Of a DNA stretch of 64,000 nt, positions 1 to 8,569 are shown piece by piece. The position numbers and the translations under genes are program-made. The number at the start of each line of letters is the position of its first letter. The first letter of the stretch is position 1. The notes beneath the pieces are model-generated. The model searched no databases, had not been told where the DNA came from, and saw only the letters and a list, made by a program, of their open reading frames with translations. Where the stretch lies: NCBI GenBank assembly GCA_910585955.1, contig CAJUGC010000005.1:12462-76461 (forward strand), in the 5' to 3' direction. Source of the DNA: an uncultured Christensenella sp. (lineage in GTDB: Bacteria > Bacillota > Clostridia > Christensenellales > Pumilibacteraceae).

Positions 1-51
1 GCACTTCTTTCGTCGGTATCGATTGTCTTGCTTATATCTAAGCCGACGGAG
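1..51. repeat. Right end of an arm-matched palindromic element (partial)
   Basis: The segment around 27-51 carries the right-hand tail (a TATCTAAGCC-like block) that ends several intergenic palindromes in this window, for example at 1711-1731 and 25369-25384. Its left half would lie upstream of the window, so arm pairing cannot be checked here. Assignment rests on the shared tail only. Confidence 0.5.
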
Positions 52-70
52 TTAATATCCCTTTGTCTTT

Positions 71-98
71 TAATGCGCCTTTTAAAAAAGGCGCATTA
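71..98 (+). terminator. Hairpin with T-rich tail, probable terminator of the upstream gene
   Basis: TAATGCGCC at 71-79 pairs perfectly with GGCGCATTA at 90-98 around an A/T-rich loop and is followed by CTCTTTTTG. It probably ends a gene lying to the left of the window. The GCGCC..GGCGC core resembles hairpins at 25890 and 26030, so it may belong to that dispersed family. Confidence 0.55.
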
Positions 99-117
99 CT
101 CTTTTTGTCATAAACGG

Positions 118-147
118 TTGACGGAACGATTTAAAAAGTTGTATACT
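118..147 (+). promoter_or_regulatory. Candidate vegetative promoter of the MATE gene
   Basis: TTGACG (118-123) and TATACT (142-147) are separated by 18 nt, close to the SigA consensus. It lies about 60 nt upstream of the GTG start at 209, leaving a plausible 5' UTR. Confidence 0.55.
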
Positions 148-208
148 TACTGTGTGGGAATGTAGTGTAAGACAAACCGAAGCGCATAAGACAAGGATAA
201 CAAAATAA

Positions 209-1591
209 GTGACGGAAGAAAAGACTCAATCTAAAATTCCGAGAGGAAGTCGCCGCGACTTGACGCAAGGCAAGCCGTTTGTCGTGCTACTCATGTTTAC
301 GCTTCCCATGCTTTTATCCATGGCGTTCCAGCAACTGTACAATATTGTGGACAGCGTTGTGGCGGGGCAGTTCATAGGAAAAGACGCACTTGCGGCAGTC
401 GGAGCTTCCACTCCGGTCACGCTTCTTTTTCTTGCGATAGCCACGGGAAGCTCCATAGGCTGCGGCGTAATAGTTTCCCAACTTTACGGAAGGGGCGAGC
501 GCGCCCGTCTCAAGACGGCGATATTCACGTCGATGATTTTCGTGACCGCGCTTGCCGCCGTTCTCACCGTCATTGGGATTGTCATTTGCGATCCGCTTTT
601 AAGACTTTTGAACACTCCCGAAAGCATCTTTTCGGATTCGTCCGCATATCTGTCGATTTATATATGGGGACTCGTATTCATATTCGTTTACAACATAGTA
701 ACCTGCGTATTCAACGGGCTTGGGGATTCTCGCACGCCCCTCTATCTTCTCATATTTTCGTCTCTTTTGAACATAGGTCTCGATGTCCTGTTCGTAACGG
801 TTTTTAAGCTCGGAGTGGCGGGGCTGGCCTGGGCGACGTTCATTGCCCAAGCTCTCGCCGCCGTTGTCTCGTTCCTGTGTCTTGTTTTCCGTATTCGCAG
901 GATAAAAGCGGAAGAGGGAAGGACGGTAAAGGCGTTCGATTGGGGACTGCTGAAAACCATAGCCATAGTTGCCGTTCCGAGTATTTGCCAACAGTCGTTT
1001 GTTTCCGTCGGTCAGCTCTGTATTCAATCGGTCATAAACGGTTTCGGAGAGGACACGATAGGCGGTTATACTGCGGCAATGAAGGTCAGCTTTATGGCGG
1101 TCTCGTGCTTTACGACGCTTTCGAGCGCGCTGTCGTCGTTTACCGGGCAGAATCTCGGCGCGGGTAAGCCCGAACGCCTGAAAGAAGGACTGTGGTGCAG
1201 CGTTGCGATAGGCGGTATATTCGTCGCTCTGTTCATAACGCTGTTTTGGACTATAGGCGACCGAATAGTCGGTTTATTCGTTTCCGCAGACGAATCGCAA
1301 GAGGTGATGAAAGTCGGCGCAATGTTTCTTTCCGTCGTCGGCTTGGGTTATCCGTTCGTTATGTTCAAGGTGTGTGTCGACGGAGTGCTTCGCGGCTCGG
1401 GCGATATGCTTGCGTTCATGGTGAGCACTTTTTCCGATCTCGTCATAAGGGTGGCGCTCTCGTTTATTCTCGCGCCTTTTATCGGCTTTTTCGGCGTATG
1501 CCTGTCCTTTCCGATAGGCTGGGTGTGCGGCGTGGCGTTTTCGCTCGGGTTTTTCTTGCGCGGCAAATGGAAAACCAAAGTTAAAGTCTGA
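209..1591 (+). CDS. MATE family multidrug/toxin efflux transporter
   Basis: This 460-residue protein is an integral membrane antiporter of the MATE superfamily, which uses Na+ or H+ gradients to export cationic drugs or metabolites. The length and the roughly 12 hydrophobic helices in two halves are typical. Family-like stretches include PMLLSMAFQQLYNIVDSVVAGQFIG near the N terminus and a second half beginning near PSICQQSFVSVGQLC. The start is GTG, preceded by AAGGAT about 10 nt upstream. A short charged N-terminal extension (residues 1-25) precedes the first helix. It appears monocistronic: a promoter at 118-147 lies upstream and a palindromic element begins 12 nt after the stop. Substrate cannot be inferred. 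Confidence 0.9.
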   Translation: MTEEKTQSKIPRGSRRDLTQGKPFVVLLMFTLPMLLSMAFQQLYNIVDSVVAGQFIGKDALAAVGASTPVTLLFLAIATGSSIGCGVIVSQLYGRGERARLKTAIFTSMIFVTALAAVLTVIGIVICDPLLRLLNTPESIFSDSSAYLSIYIWGLVFIFVYNIVTCVFNGLGDSRTPLYLLIFSSLLNIGLDVLFVTVFKLGVAGLAWATFIAQALAAVVSFLCLVFRIRRIKAEEGRTVKAFDWGLLKTIAIVAVPSICQQSFVSVGQLCIQSVINGFGEDTIGGYTAAMKVSFMAVSCFTTLSSALSSFTGQNLGAGKPERLKEGLWCSVAIGGIFVALFITLFWTIGDRIVGLFVSADESQEVMKVGAMFLSVVGLGYPFVMFKVCVDGVLRGSGDMLAFMVSTFSDLVIRVALSFILAPFIGFFGVCLSFPIGWVCGVAFSLGFFLRGKWKTKVKV

Positions 1592-1603
1592 AACGGCTCT
1601 CGT

Positions 1604-1731
1604 CTTGGCGGCTTATATACTTCGCGAATAAGGACTGCGTACGGCGATTGCCTTGCTCGTGTATATAGTAGTACACTCCCGTCGGCGCACGCCGACAGCT
1701 GTCCGTCTCGCTCGTATCTAAGTCGCCAAAG
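1604..1731. repeat. Arm-matched palindromic element, copy A (3' of MATE gene)
   Basis: The left arm (TTGGCGGCTTATATA, from 1605) pairs with the right arm (TATCTAAGTCGCCAA, to 1729) except for two positions. Between them lie a GTAC-containing apical segment near 1660-1676 and a separate perfect hairpin GTCGGC/GCCGAC (1681-1696). No U-tract follows, so it is not a textbook intrinsic terminator, though the transcript would fold strongly just after the MATE stop codon. Confidence 0.7.
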
Positions 1732-1940
1732 CGCCCCCCCCCACACACATGAAAAAATTACTCATTCTCCGTCTCGTTGTTCTAAAAAAATCCCCGTCGC
1801 ATAAAATAGGACATAAGAGACTACCGAACGCTCGCGCGGCGCAAAGCGGGTAATATCCGCTTCGCCAAACTTCGACAAGCTCTGTCAAAGTTGTGTAAAA
1901 AACGGTGCGCCCGCTTCGGTATAATGGGAGAGTAGTTTGA
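1732..1940. other. Intergenic stretch upstream of the deacetylase gene
   Basis: It opens with a homopolymer run of nine C (about 1734-1742), a likely slippage site. A TATAAT lies at 1920-1925 just before the deacetylase gene, but there is no convincing -35 at 17 nt. No gene is visible. Confidence 0.4.
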
Positions 1941-2711
1941 ATGAAGTTCGTCCTTCTTCGCAAAACGTCGCTTTTGAAAATAGCGGCTACGGCAGCGGTG
2001 CTTGCGCTTCTCGTTACGGGAGTGGCGTTAAGCGGCAGCGCGGCGGTGTTCGCAGGTACTACGGTAAGAAAACTTCCTATATACTGCGTGGACACCGACG
2101 AAAAAGCGGTTGCGCTTACGTTCGATGCCGCGTGGGGCGCGGATAAGACGAAAAGCCTTCTCGATACGCTCGAAAAATACGATGCGAAAGCAAACTTTTT
2201 CGTAGTCGGGTTTTGGGCGGAGAAGTACAAGGACGAGCTGAAAATGCTCGCAGATTCGGGCAGAGTGGAAATAGGCACTCATTCGAACACTCATCCGCAT
2301 ATGCCTAAACTGTCCAAGTCGCAGATGGCGCTCGAGCTTTCGACGTCGTGCAACATTATAGAGAGCGTTACGGGCAAACGCCCCGAATTGTTCCGTCCGC
2401 CGTACGGCGACTACAGCGACGCAATGCTCTCTGTCTGCGAAGAGGAAAAGCTGTTCGCTATACAGTGGGACGTGGACTCGCTCGATTGGAAAGGGCTTTC
2501 CGCCGAGGAAATGGCTACGCGGATACTGTCTCGTGTAAAAAACGGCAGTATAATACTTATGCACAACGACGGCGAACATACCGCCGAAGCGTTGCCCCTC
2601 ATAATAGAGGGCTTAAAAAACAAAGGCTATACGTTTAAGACCGTCGGCGAAATGATTTACAGAGACGGCTACACGATAGACCATACGGGCAAGCAGGTGA
2701 AAACCGCTTAA
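1941..2711 (+). CDS. PdaB-like polysaccharide deacetylase (NodB/CE4 fold)
   Basis: This 256-residue protein has an N-terminal signal-anchor (about residues 12-35) followed by a NodB domain. Visible CE4 motifs are LTFDAAWG (motif 1, with the DA variant seen in PdaB-type sporulation deacetylases instead of DDG), HSNTH (metal-binding H-x3-H), RPPYG (motif 3), DVDSLDW (motif 4) and MHND (motif 5). CE4 enzymes de-N-acetylate peptidoglycan or chitin-like glycans outside the membrane; the PdaB branch is linked to spore cortex maturation. The start is ATG with GGAGAG 7-8 nt upstream. An SSB-like gene follows after about 40 nt, so the two may be co-transcribed. Activity on peptidoglycan is inferred, not shown. 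Confidence 0.85.
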   Translation: MKFVLLRKTSLLKIAATAAVLALLVTGVALSGSAAVFAGTTVRKLPIYCVDTDEKAVALTFDAAWGADKTKSLLDTLEKYDAKANFFVVGFWAEKYKDELKMLADSGRVEIGTHSNTHPHMPKLSKSQMALELSTSCNIIESVTGKRPELFRPPYGDYSDAMLSVCEEEKLFAIQWDVDSLDWKGLSAEEMATRILSRVKNGSIILMHNDGEHTAEALPLIIEGLKNKGYTFKTVGEMIYRDGYTIDHTGKQVKTA

Positions 2712-2751
2712 ACACCAAATCGGAAAATCTTATATACGGAGGCATAAAAAC

Positions 2752-3453
2752 ATGACCGAAGAAATCAATTACGCACTTAACAACAAGGTGAAACTTTCGG
2801 GATTCATCGAGAGCGAGCCGCAGTTTTCTCACGAACTGTACGGGGAGGGGTTTTACGAGTTTCTCGTACGCGTGCCGAGACTGTCTCAACAGTCGGACGT
2901 GATACCCGTTACCGTTTCCGAACGGCTGATGAGCGGTATCGACTTCGATATCGGCAAGCAGATAGCCGTCAACGGTCAATTCCGTAGCTATAACAAGATA
3001 GTGGACGGGAAGTCCAAGCTCATGCTCACCGTATTCGTACGCGATTTTTACGAGTGCGTCGAGGGCGAAAATCCTAACGAGGTGGAGCTTTGGGGATATA
3101 TATGTAAACCGCCCGTTTACCGCACTACGCCGTTCAACAGGGAAATATGCGACTTGTTGATCGCCGTAAACCGCGCGTACAATAAGTCGGATTATATTCC
3201 CTGCATAGCTTGGGGAAGAAACGCTCGCTTCGTCCGCGATATAGAGGTGGGACGCAGGATACGCATATCGGGACGTATCCAGAGCCGTCAGTACACGAAA
3301 AAACTGACGGAGGAGCTGTCCGAAACGAGAACGGCTTACGAGCTGTCCATAAGCAAGATTGTCGCCGACGAGAGAGCGGAACACCCTCACGGCGAAGACG
3401 AAGAGGCGGCGACGGGGACGGCCGCGGCAGCATACGACGCTACGGGAAAATAA
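2752..3453 (+). CDS. Two-domain OB-fold single-stranded DNA-binding-like protein
   Basis: This 233-residue protein has two consecutive OB-fold units, about residues 10-105 and 108-205. The second has the SSB-like pattern: a strand ending in PCIAWGRNARF, then GRRIRISGRIQSRQY and a C-terminal strand YELSISKI. The tail after residue 210 is acidic then alanine-rich (HGEDEEAATG) and lacks the DDDIPF tip that recruits partners in canonical SSB. It may be an accessory SSB paralogue found in Clostridia rather than the replicative SSB. The ATG has GGAGG 8 nt upstream. It is convergent with the 3571-6111 gene, with a shared bidirectional terminator between them. Confidence 0.7.
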   Translation: MTEEINYALNNKVKLSGFIESEPQFSHELYGEGFYEFLVRVPRLSQQSDVIPVTVSERLMSGIDFDIGKQIAVNGQFRSYNKIVDGKSKLMLTVFVRDFYECVEGENPNEVELWGYICKPPVYRTTPFNREICDLLIAVNRAYNKSDYIPCIAWGRNARFVRDIEVGRRIRISGRIQSRQYTKKLTEELSETRTAYELSISKIVADERAEHPHGEDEEAATGTAAAAYDATGK

Positions 3454-3520
3454 CTTTCGGTTGCGATAAGGCAGACGCAAACTTCGTCGTGCCGTGCGAC
3501 GCCGTGACTTTTACATGAAA

Positions 3521-3552
3521 AAAAGCGACAGCCGTTTTAGGAAGTCGCTTTT
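3521..3552. terminator. Bidirectional intrinsic terminator
   Basis: AAAAGCGAC (3521-3529) pairs perfectly with GTCGCTTTT (3544-3552). The A-tract on the left and T-tract on the right let it serve both the SSB-like gene (+) and the surface protein gene (-), whose stop lies at 3571. Confidence 0.85.
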
Positions 3553-3570
3553 GTTTTGTGCGAAAATATT

Positions 3571-6111
3571 TTACGCTTTCGTAAGCTTCTTTTTATTTGC
3601 GACGTTGCGCCACACGACAGCGATGATTATGCCGCAGACGGTCAGAAGCAAAAGTATCACCGCGATAAGAGGCAGTATGCCTACGCCGTCGTATTTGAGA
3701 TAGATAGTCTGAACATAACCCGTAAGCGTGCCGCGCGTTTCGTCGTAGTATTTGACGAGAGTGTACGGCTCCGACGCGTCGAACGTGCCGATAACTTCGA
3801 CTCGTGTGCCGGTAAGCAGAGGCTGCATGACCGCAAGCTCGTATTTTCCGTCCTCGAGATTATACAACGGAGCGCCGGTCGAGCCGTCAACGGAAAGAAT
3901 GATTGCGTTCGTCTGCGGACGAATAAAGATCGGTTCGAAATTGTTTACGGAAACGTCCGTCGCCGCGACGTAACCGTCGTATGCGCCGAGCTTTACGCGA
4001 TACCAAAGCCGCTTGTTTTCATAGTCGTCGGCATAGCCCTCCACGAAATCTATAAGCTCGAGTTTCGAGCCCTTGCTTACTTTGGAATATCCTTCGAGCA
4101 CGGGAGCGTTGCGCGACGGAAGTTTATAAAGAGGCGTGTTGTCGTTATAGACGCTGACGGAATGGGCAACGGGGGAGGAGTACTCGAGCGGATCGGACAG
4201 TTGAGCCTTATACACATATCCGACGACGGCGCGTCCCAAAACCGTGTCGTCGGCGAATATTCTCGCAAATGCGCCCGCTTCTGTGTCGTAGCTTATCACA
4301 AGCACTTTTCGCCCGGCGGCTATCGTGTGGACGGGCGACATTTCCATGGGTTTTTCGTACACTTCCATGTCTGCGAGAGCTGTCCGAACTATGCGTTCGT
4401 CGCTGATTTCGGTCGGAGCGCTGTCGAACACGGGCGGGGTAAAACTCGAATCTATGACTTTCACGCCGAAACTTCGAGCGTCGATCTTCCTTATGCAATG
4501 CCTGACCGTGTCGCTGACTATTATGTCGCCGTAGCTTAAAAACGAGTTTTCTACGGACGAGAGCACGATTCTGTTCGCGCCCGAGCCTATTTCGTAACCG
4601 CTTTCGTATTCGGGTGAGAATACGCCGCTTTCCGAATAGCCGTTTTCGGAAAAGTATTTCGCTATTTTGCCGTCGGCGGAGAGAAGATAAAAATCGCCTT
4701 CTATGTCGAGGGTGAACGACTTTGCGTCTGCTTCGAAAGAAAACAGCGTTGTCGAGCCGCCGCTTTCGAGTAGACGGATTTCCTTTGCAGCTTCGTTCAT
4801 GCCGTATAGCGCCGAACCGTTGGGAGATACGGCAATACAGGTATAACCCGTTTCGCCGTCCGCAAACGGTTCGAATTCGTTGTCTCCGCTTTTAAGAACA
4901 AAAACCGCGCCGTTCGAGTCGAGCGCATACAGATTGTTCAAAGGGTCGAATTTGAGGTCGTCTATTATCGCGCCTTCGAGTACGAGGGTGCTCTTGTGCT
5001 CGAAATTCGCGTCGAAAACGGATATGTTGTCCATGTTATGCGCGACATAGACGTTGCCGAGATTGTCGGAGACAGCCGCCGTAGGCTGGATGAAGTCATG
5101 ATCGATCGTGTCGAAACCGTTGTCGGAGAGTCTTACGACGCGATCGTTTCCGAAATCGCTCACGATAAGCGCGCTTTTGCGTGTGGAGACGTTGCTTTGC
5201 GCACGGAAAAAACCGTCCGCCGAACTTGCGGAAGCGACTATTTCCTTTTCTTTTTCAAAGTCGGTCTCGTATGAGAGTATTGCTCCGTCGCCGACGAGAG
5301 CGTAAAGTGTTTCCGTGCTCGAAGCTATGTCTCGTATTCCTCTCGCGTCGTGCGAAGCCGTGCGGATAAGCCGTCCGTTTTTAAGCTCGTAGCGGCTCAA
5401 CTCTCCGCTTTGCAGAGTTATCAGCACTCCTTTTGCGGGAGAGGTCATGCGCTCTATATAGGGCGCGCGCTCGAATACGAGAGCAAGCTCTCCTTCTGTC
5501 GACATAAAATAGATGTCGCTCGAGAAATTTCCGCGACTGTCGGAGACCGCAATAAACGCGCCTTCGCTCGTTGCCGCAATCGCCTTTGCGACTTTGTTTT
5601 CGGGAAGGACGTAATCGAACGTCTTGATATTTTCGGGATTTGTTTCGCCGCCGTCGCCTACGCGCGCATAGAGCAAGGCGCTTTCGCCGAGAGCATACAA
5701 AGCGCCGCTCGAAGCGGAACAGTCATAAATACTAATGTCGCCGTCGAATACGACGTTGCCGTTCATATCGTACACGGCTTTGTCTCTGAGCGCAAATATG
5801 CTTGTCCCGCAAACGGCTGTTTTGTCCGCAACGGTCGGGAAGGATAGCGTGTCCGTGTACGCTCCGGAGGAAGTGAACACAACGGCGGTGTTTTCAAGAG
5901 TAGTAATGTATACGTTGGTTTCGCTCGCGGAGACGGAAACGGGCGAGGGAAGGTAGTAATACTGCGCATCGGTGTTCGGTTTTACAAGCTCGGCTTTTAC
6001 GGTAGTGATTTCGTCCGCGACGGCGAAAAAAACGCCGCCCGAAAAACCTACCGACAGACAGAGCGCGACGCATAAAAACGCCGCAAAATACGCACTTCGT
6101 CTCTTAATCAT
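3571..6111 (-). CDS. Membrane-anchored extracellular beta-propeller/SH3b protein
   Basis: The start chosen is the ATG at 6111, which has AAGGAT 6 nt upstream and opens directly into a signal peptide (MIKRRSAYFAAFLCVALCL), giving 846 residues. A longer frame starting at 6192 would run through the promoter. Residues of about 50-480 form repeated short beta units of NHL/WD type (for example YTCIAVSPNGSALYGMNE and NDRVVRLSDNGFDTI). Two or three bacterial SH3-like units follow at about 560-770 (RKVLVISYDTEAGAFARIF; SKGSKLELIDFVEGYADDY with RLWYRVKLGAYDGYVAATDV). A single C-terminal helix (ILPLIAVILLLLTVCGIII) and a short basic tail anchor it. Predicted topology is extracellular, perhaps binding the wall through SH3b. 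Its ligand is unknown. Confidence 0.7.
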   Translation of the reverse strand: MIKRRSAYFAAFLCVALCLSVGFSGGVFFAVADEITTVKAELVKPNTDAQYYYLPSPVSVSASETNVYITTLENTAVVFTSSGAYTDTLSFPTVADKTAVCGTSIFALRDKAVYDMNGNVVFDGDISIYDCSASSGALYALGESALLYARVGDGGETNPENIKTFDYVLPENKVAKAIAATSEGAFIAVSDSRGNFSSDIYFMSTEGELALVFERAPYIERMTSPAKGVLITLQSGELSRYELKNGRLIRTASHDARGIRDIASSTETLYALVGDGAILSYETDFEKEKEIVASASSADGFFRAQSNVSTRKSALIVSDFGNDRVVRLSDNGFDTIDHDFIQPTAAVSDNLGNVYVAHNMDNISVFDANFEHKSTLVLEGAIIDDLKFDPLNNLYALDSNGAVFVLKSGDNEFEPFADGETGYTCIAVSPNGSALYGMNEAAKEIRLLESGGSTTLFSFEADAKSFTLDIEGDFYLLSADGKIAKYFSENGYSESGVFSPEYESGYEIGSGANRIVLSSVENSFLSYGDIIVSDTVRHCIRKIDARSFGVKVIDSSFTPPVFDSAPTEISDERIVRTALADMEVYEKPMEMSPVHTIAAGRKVLVISYDTEAGAFARIFADDTVLGRAVVGYVYKAQLSDPLEYSSPVAHSVSVYNDNTPLYKLPSRNAPVLEGYSKVSKGSKLELIDFVEGYADDYENKRLWYRVKLGAYDGYVAATDVSVNNFEPIFIRPQTNAIILSVDGSTGAPLYNLEDGKYELAVMQPLLTGTRVEVIGTFDASEPYTLVKYYDETRGTLTGYVQTIYLKYDGVGILPLIAVILLLLTVCGIIIAVVWRNVANKKKLTKA

Positions 6112-6148
6112 AGCTCGATCCTTGCCTATAAAAATAGTATCATGTATA

Positions 6149-6177
6149 ATTATATCACATAATGTCGAGTATGTAAA
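6149..6177 (-). promoter_or_regulatory. Promoter of the beta-propeller gene
   Basis: On the minus strand TTTACA (6172-6177) and TATAAT (6149-6154) are exactly 17 nt apart. This places the transcription start about 30 nt upstream of the ATG at 6111 and supports that start over the upstream in-frame ATG at 6192. Confidence 0.75.
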
Positions 6178-6470
6178 TAGTTTTTTATACAACTTTTCGA
6201 CGACAAAAGTGCTTTTTCGAGGGCAAAAGCAAAAAAAATTTTAAAAAAAACCAAAAAATTTTTGCAAACCCCCTGTACAAGTTGAAAAATGTGTGATATA
6301 CTTAGTATAAGGATATATAGGTGGGATTATATGTGCGTTCGGATGCGGTCGTTTTTTTAAGCGTATCGCAAAGCGGCAAAAGTCTTAAGACTCGTGCCGA
6401 GATATTTAAGCGCGACATATTTTCTCAAGCGTTGTATTGACGCCTATGCCCGTAAAGACAAGGAGTTCAC
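6178..6470. other. Divergent intergenic region, AT-rich then leader of ppx
   Basis: A/T homopolymer runs occupy about 6225-6265. A candidate + strand promoter follows (TTGAAA at 6273-6278, TATAAG at 6297-6302, 18 nt spacing). The leader of about 160 nt before the ATG at 6471 shows no hairpin I am confident in. Confidence 0.4.
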
Positions 6471-7982
6471 ATGGAAAGAATAGCAGTTATCGATTTAGGC
6501 AGTAATTCCGCACGCCTCGTGATAGCCGACGTTATGCCCAGCGGTCATTTCGTGGTAGTCGACGAGCTGAAAGAGACGGTGCGTCTCGGACAGGATATGG
6601 AGCGAGACGGTTTTCTCAAACCGGCGCGCGTGGCACAGGCAGTCAAGACTCTTAAGATGTTCCGCAAGATGTGCGACAGCAACAAGGTTGACAAAGAGTA
6701 TCCGATAGCGACCAATGCCGTCCGCCGAGCGAAGAATCAAAAGAGCTTCTTGGAGGAAATAAACTCTGTCTGCGGCTTTAGGTTCAAAGTGCTCACGGAG
6801 GAAGAAGAAGCGATGTACATCTATCGCGGAGTGATAAATTCGCTCGACGTTCCCAAGGGCGTAATAGTCGATATCTCGGGTTCGTCCACTCAGCTCATAC
6901 ACTACAACCGCAGAAACGTGCTGAACCGCGAAAACCTTCCGTTCGGAACAATAACTTTAAGCGATCTATTCAACGATCCGAACAGTACGGCGGCGGAACA
7001 GGCTCGCAATGTCGAAGCTTTCGTGACGGAACAGTTCGGAAGAATAAGTTGGCTTAAAGAGCTCGAGCCCGACGTACAGTTTGTCGGCGTGGGAGGCACG
7101 TTCCGCAACCTTGCGAAAATAAGCCGCATAATCCGCCGCTATCCGCTCGATATGATCCACAACTGTAACGTCTCTACAAGCGATTTCGACACCGTTTACG
7201 AAAAGGTGACTTCGCGAGAAGCGGACAAGCGTACTAAGATAAGAGGACTGAGCGTCGAACGCGCCGACATTTTCGTTTCCGCGCTCGCCTGCATAAAGGG
7301 CTTTATCTCGTGCACCGAGTTCGATAATATAGTCGTTTCGTGCTCGGGCATACGCGAGGGCATAATGTTCAGCCACGCCGTGCCGACGACGCTCGAGAAG
7401 CCGATAACGGATGTTCTCGGACATTCGCTTATGACGCAAATGCTTCATTACAACGTCAACATTCCCCATGCCGAACACGTCTGCAATCTCTCTATTCAGC
7501 TTTACAAACAGCTTCGCGTGCTTCACAAGCTTCCGCGTCAATATGTAAAAGTACTTCGCATAGCTTCGCTCATGCATGACGCCGGGCTCAGGGTCAAGTT
7601 CTACGACAAGAACCGCCACTCATACTATTTCATTCTGAATGCCAATCTCTACGGCGTGTCGCATAGAGACATTGTGCTCGCGGCGTTTGTTGCGCGGCAC
7701 CAGTCTTACGAGGACTTTAAATTCGATTGGGCTAAGTATGCAAGTATTCTGCGAGAGGAAGATCTTATGGCGGTCATGAAGCTGTCCGTCATTCTGCGCA
7801 TAGCCGAAAGTCTCGACAGGGCGCAGTCGGGAGCGGTCAAGACGCTCAACTGCGACGTTCTCGGCGATTCTGTTATCATGAAGACGCAAGTCGAGGGCGA
7901 TTGTTCGCTCGAAATAAAGGACGCGCTCACTGTGGGCGCAGACTTTGCCAAGGCGTACAGAAAAAACCTCGAAATACTTTGA
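6471..7982 (+). CDS. Ppx/GppA-type phosphatase with HD domain
   Basis: This 503-residue protein belongs to the exopolyphosphatase/pppGpp phosphatase family, which hydrolyses polyphosphate or pppGpp. The N-terminal ASKHA fold shows the phosphate-1 loop DLGSNSARLVIAD (residues 7-19), the NAVRRAKNQKSF strand and the EEEEA segment that carries the catalytic Glu in the family. The phosphate-2 loop reads DISGSSTQLIHY instead of DIGGGSTEL. The C-terminal part (about 310-500) is HD-like, with LMHDAGLRVKF and RHSYYFI. AAGGAG lies 5 nt before the ATG. The stop codon overlaps the TTG start of maf, so the two are translationally coupled. Substrate preference cannot be decided from sequence. Confidence 0.85.
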   Translation: MERIAVIDLGSNSARLVIADVMPSGHFVVVDELKETVRLGQDMERDGFLKPARVAQAVKTLKMFRKMCDSNKVDKEYPIATNAVRRAKNQKSFLEEINSVCGFRFKVLTEEEEAMYIYRGVINSLDVPKGVIVDISGSSTQLIHYNRRNVLNRENLPFGTITLSDLFNDPNSTAAEQARNVEAFVTEQFGRISWLKELEPDVQFVGVGGTFRNLAKISRIIRRYPLDMIHNCNVSTSDFDTVYEKVTSREADKRTKIRGLSVERADIFVSALACIKGFISCTEFDNIVVSCSGIREGIMFSHAVPTTLEKPITDVLGHSLMTQMLHYNVNIPHAEHVCNLSIQLYKQLRVLHKLPRQYVKVLRIASLMHDAGLRVKFYDKNRHSYYFILNANLYGVSHRDIVLAAFVARHQSYEDFKFDWAKYASILREEDLMAVMKLSVILRIAESLDRAQSGAVKTLNCDVLGDSVIMKTQVEGDCSLEIKDALTVGADFAKAYRKNLEIL

Positions 7983-8569
7983 AACTTATACTCGCAAGCT
8001 CGTCTCCGCGGCGAATCGAGCTTCTTAAAGAAGCGGGCTTCGATTTTGAAGTGCGCGTTTCCGCGGCAGACGAAAATGCGGTTTGCGCAAAAGACGCGGA
8101 TAAGCTTGCGCTTATGCGGGCGAGGCTCAAAGCGGAAAGCGTTGCCGACGAACTTTTAATGTATGGCGAAGAATTTATCGTTCTCGGCGCGGACACGGTC
8201 GTCGAGCGTTCGGGCGAGATATTTCCGAAACCCGCAAACGAACGTGACGCGATCGGAATGTTAAAAAGACTTTCGGACGGAGATCACAACGTCTTTACGG
8301 GCGTGTGCTTAGTCTCGTCCGATAATAGGACGGAAGAAAGGGCGGTGTGCACGGCTGTGAGCTTCGGCGCATTCGATCTCGGACGTATAGAAGCCTATGT
8401 GAAAAGCGGCAAAGCGTTCGGCAAAGCGGGCGCTTACGGCATACAGGACGAAGAACTCTCATTCCTTATAAAGAAAACAGACGGCGCGCGCGACAACGTG
8501 ATAGGCTTGCCCGTGGCGACCGTGACGGAAATGCTAAAGGAGAAATCTAAATGGCGGCAATGGAAATAG
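7979..8569 (+). CDS. maf: Maf family nucleotide pyrophosphatase
   Basis: I place the start at the TTG at 7979-7981, which shares two bases with the ppx stop TGA, because the family begins almost at once with the (M)KLILASSSPRR loop. This gives 196 residues. Maf/HAM1-fold enzymes hydrolyse non-canonical or excess nucleoside triphosphates. Motifs visible are ASSSPRR near residue 6, GADTVVE around 70, GDHNVFTGV near 103 and YGIQDE. No strong Shine-Dalgarno precedes it, consistent with coupling to ppx. It overlaps mreB by 19 nt. In Firmicutes maf commonly precedes radC-mreBCD; here mreB follows directly. Confidence 0.85.
   Translation: MKLILASSSPRRIELLKEAGFDFEVRVSAADENAVCAKDADKLALMRARLKAESVADELLMYGEEFIVLGADTVVERSGEIFPKPANERDAIGMLKRLSDGDHNVFTGVCLVSSDNRTEERAVCTAVSFGAFDLGRIEAYVKSGKAFGKAGAYGIQDEELSFLIKKTDGARDNVIGLPVATVTEMLKEKSKWRQWK

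Noticed and set aside
3556..4539. 327-residue + strand frame opposite the beta-propeller gene
   Set aside because: It overlaps the C-terminal coding part of a well-supported minus-strand gene and has no ribosome site.
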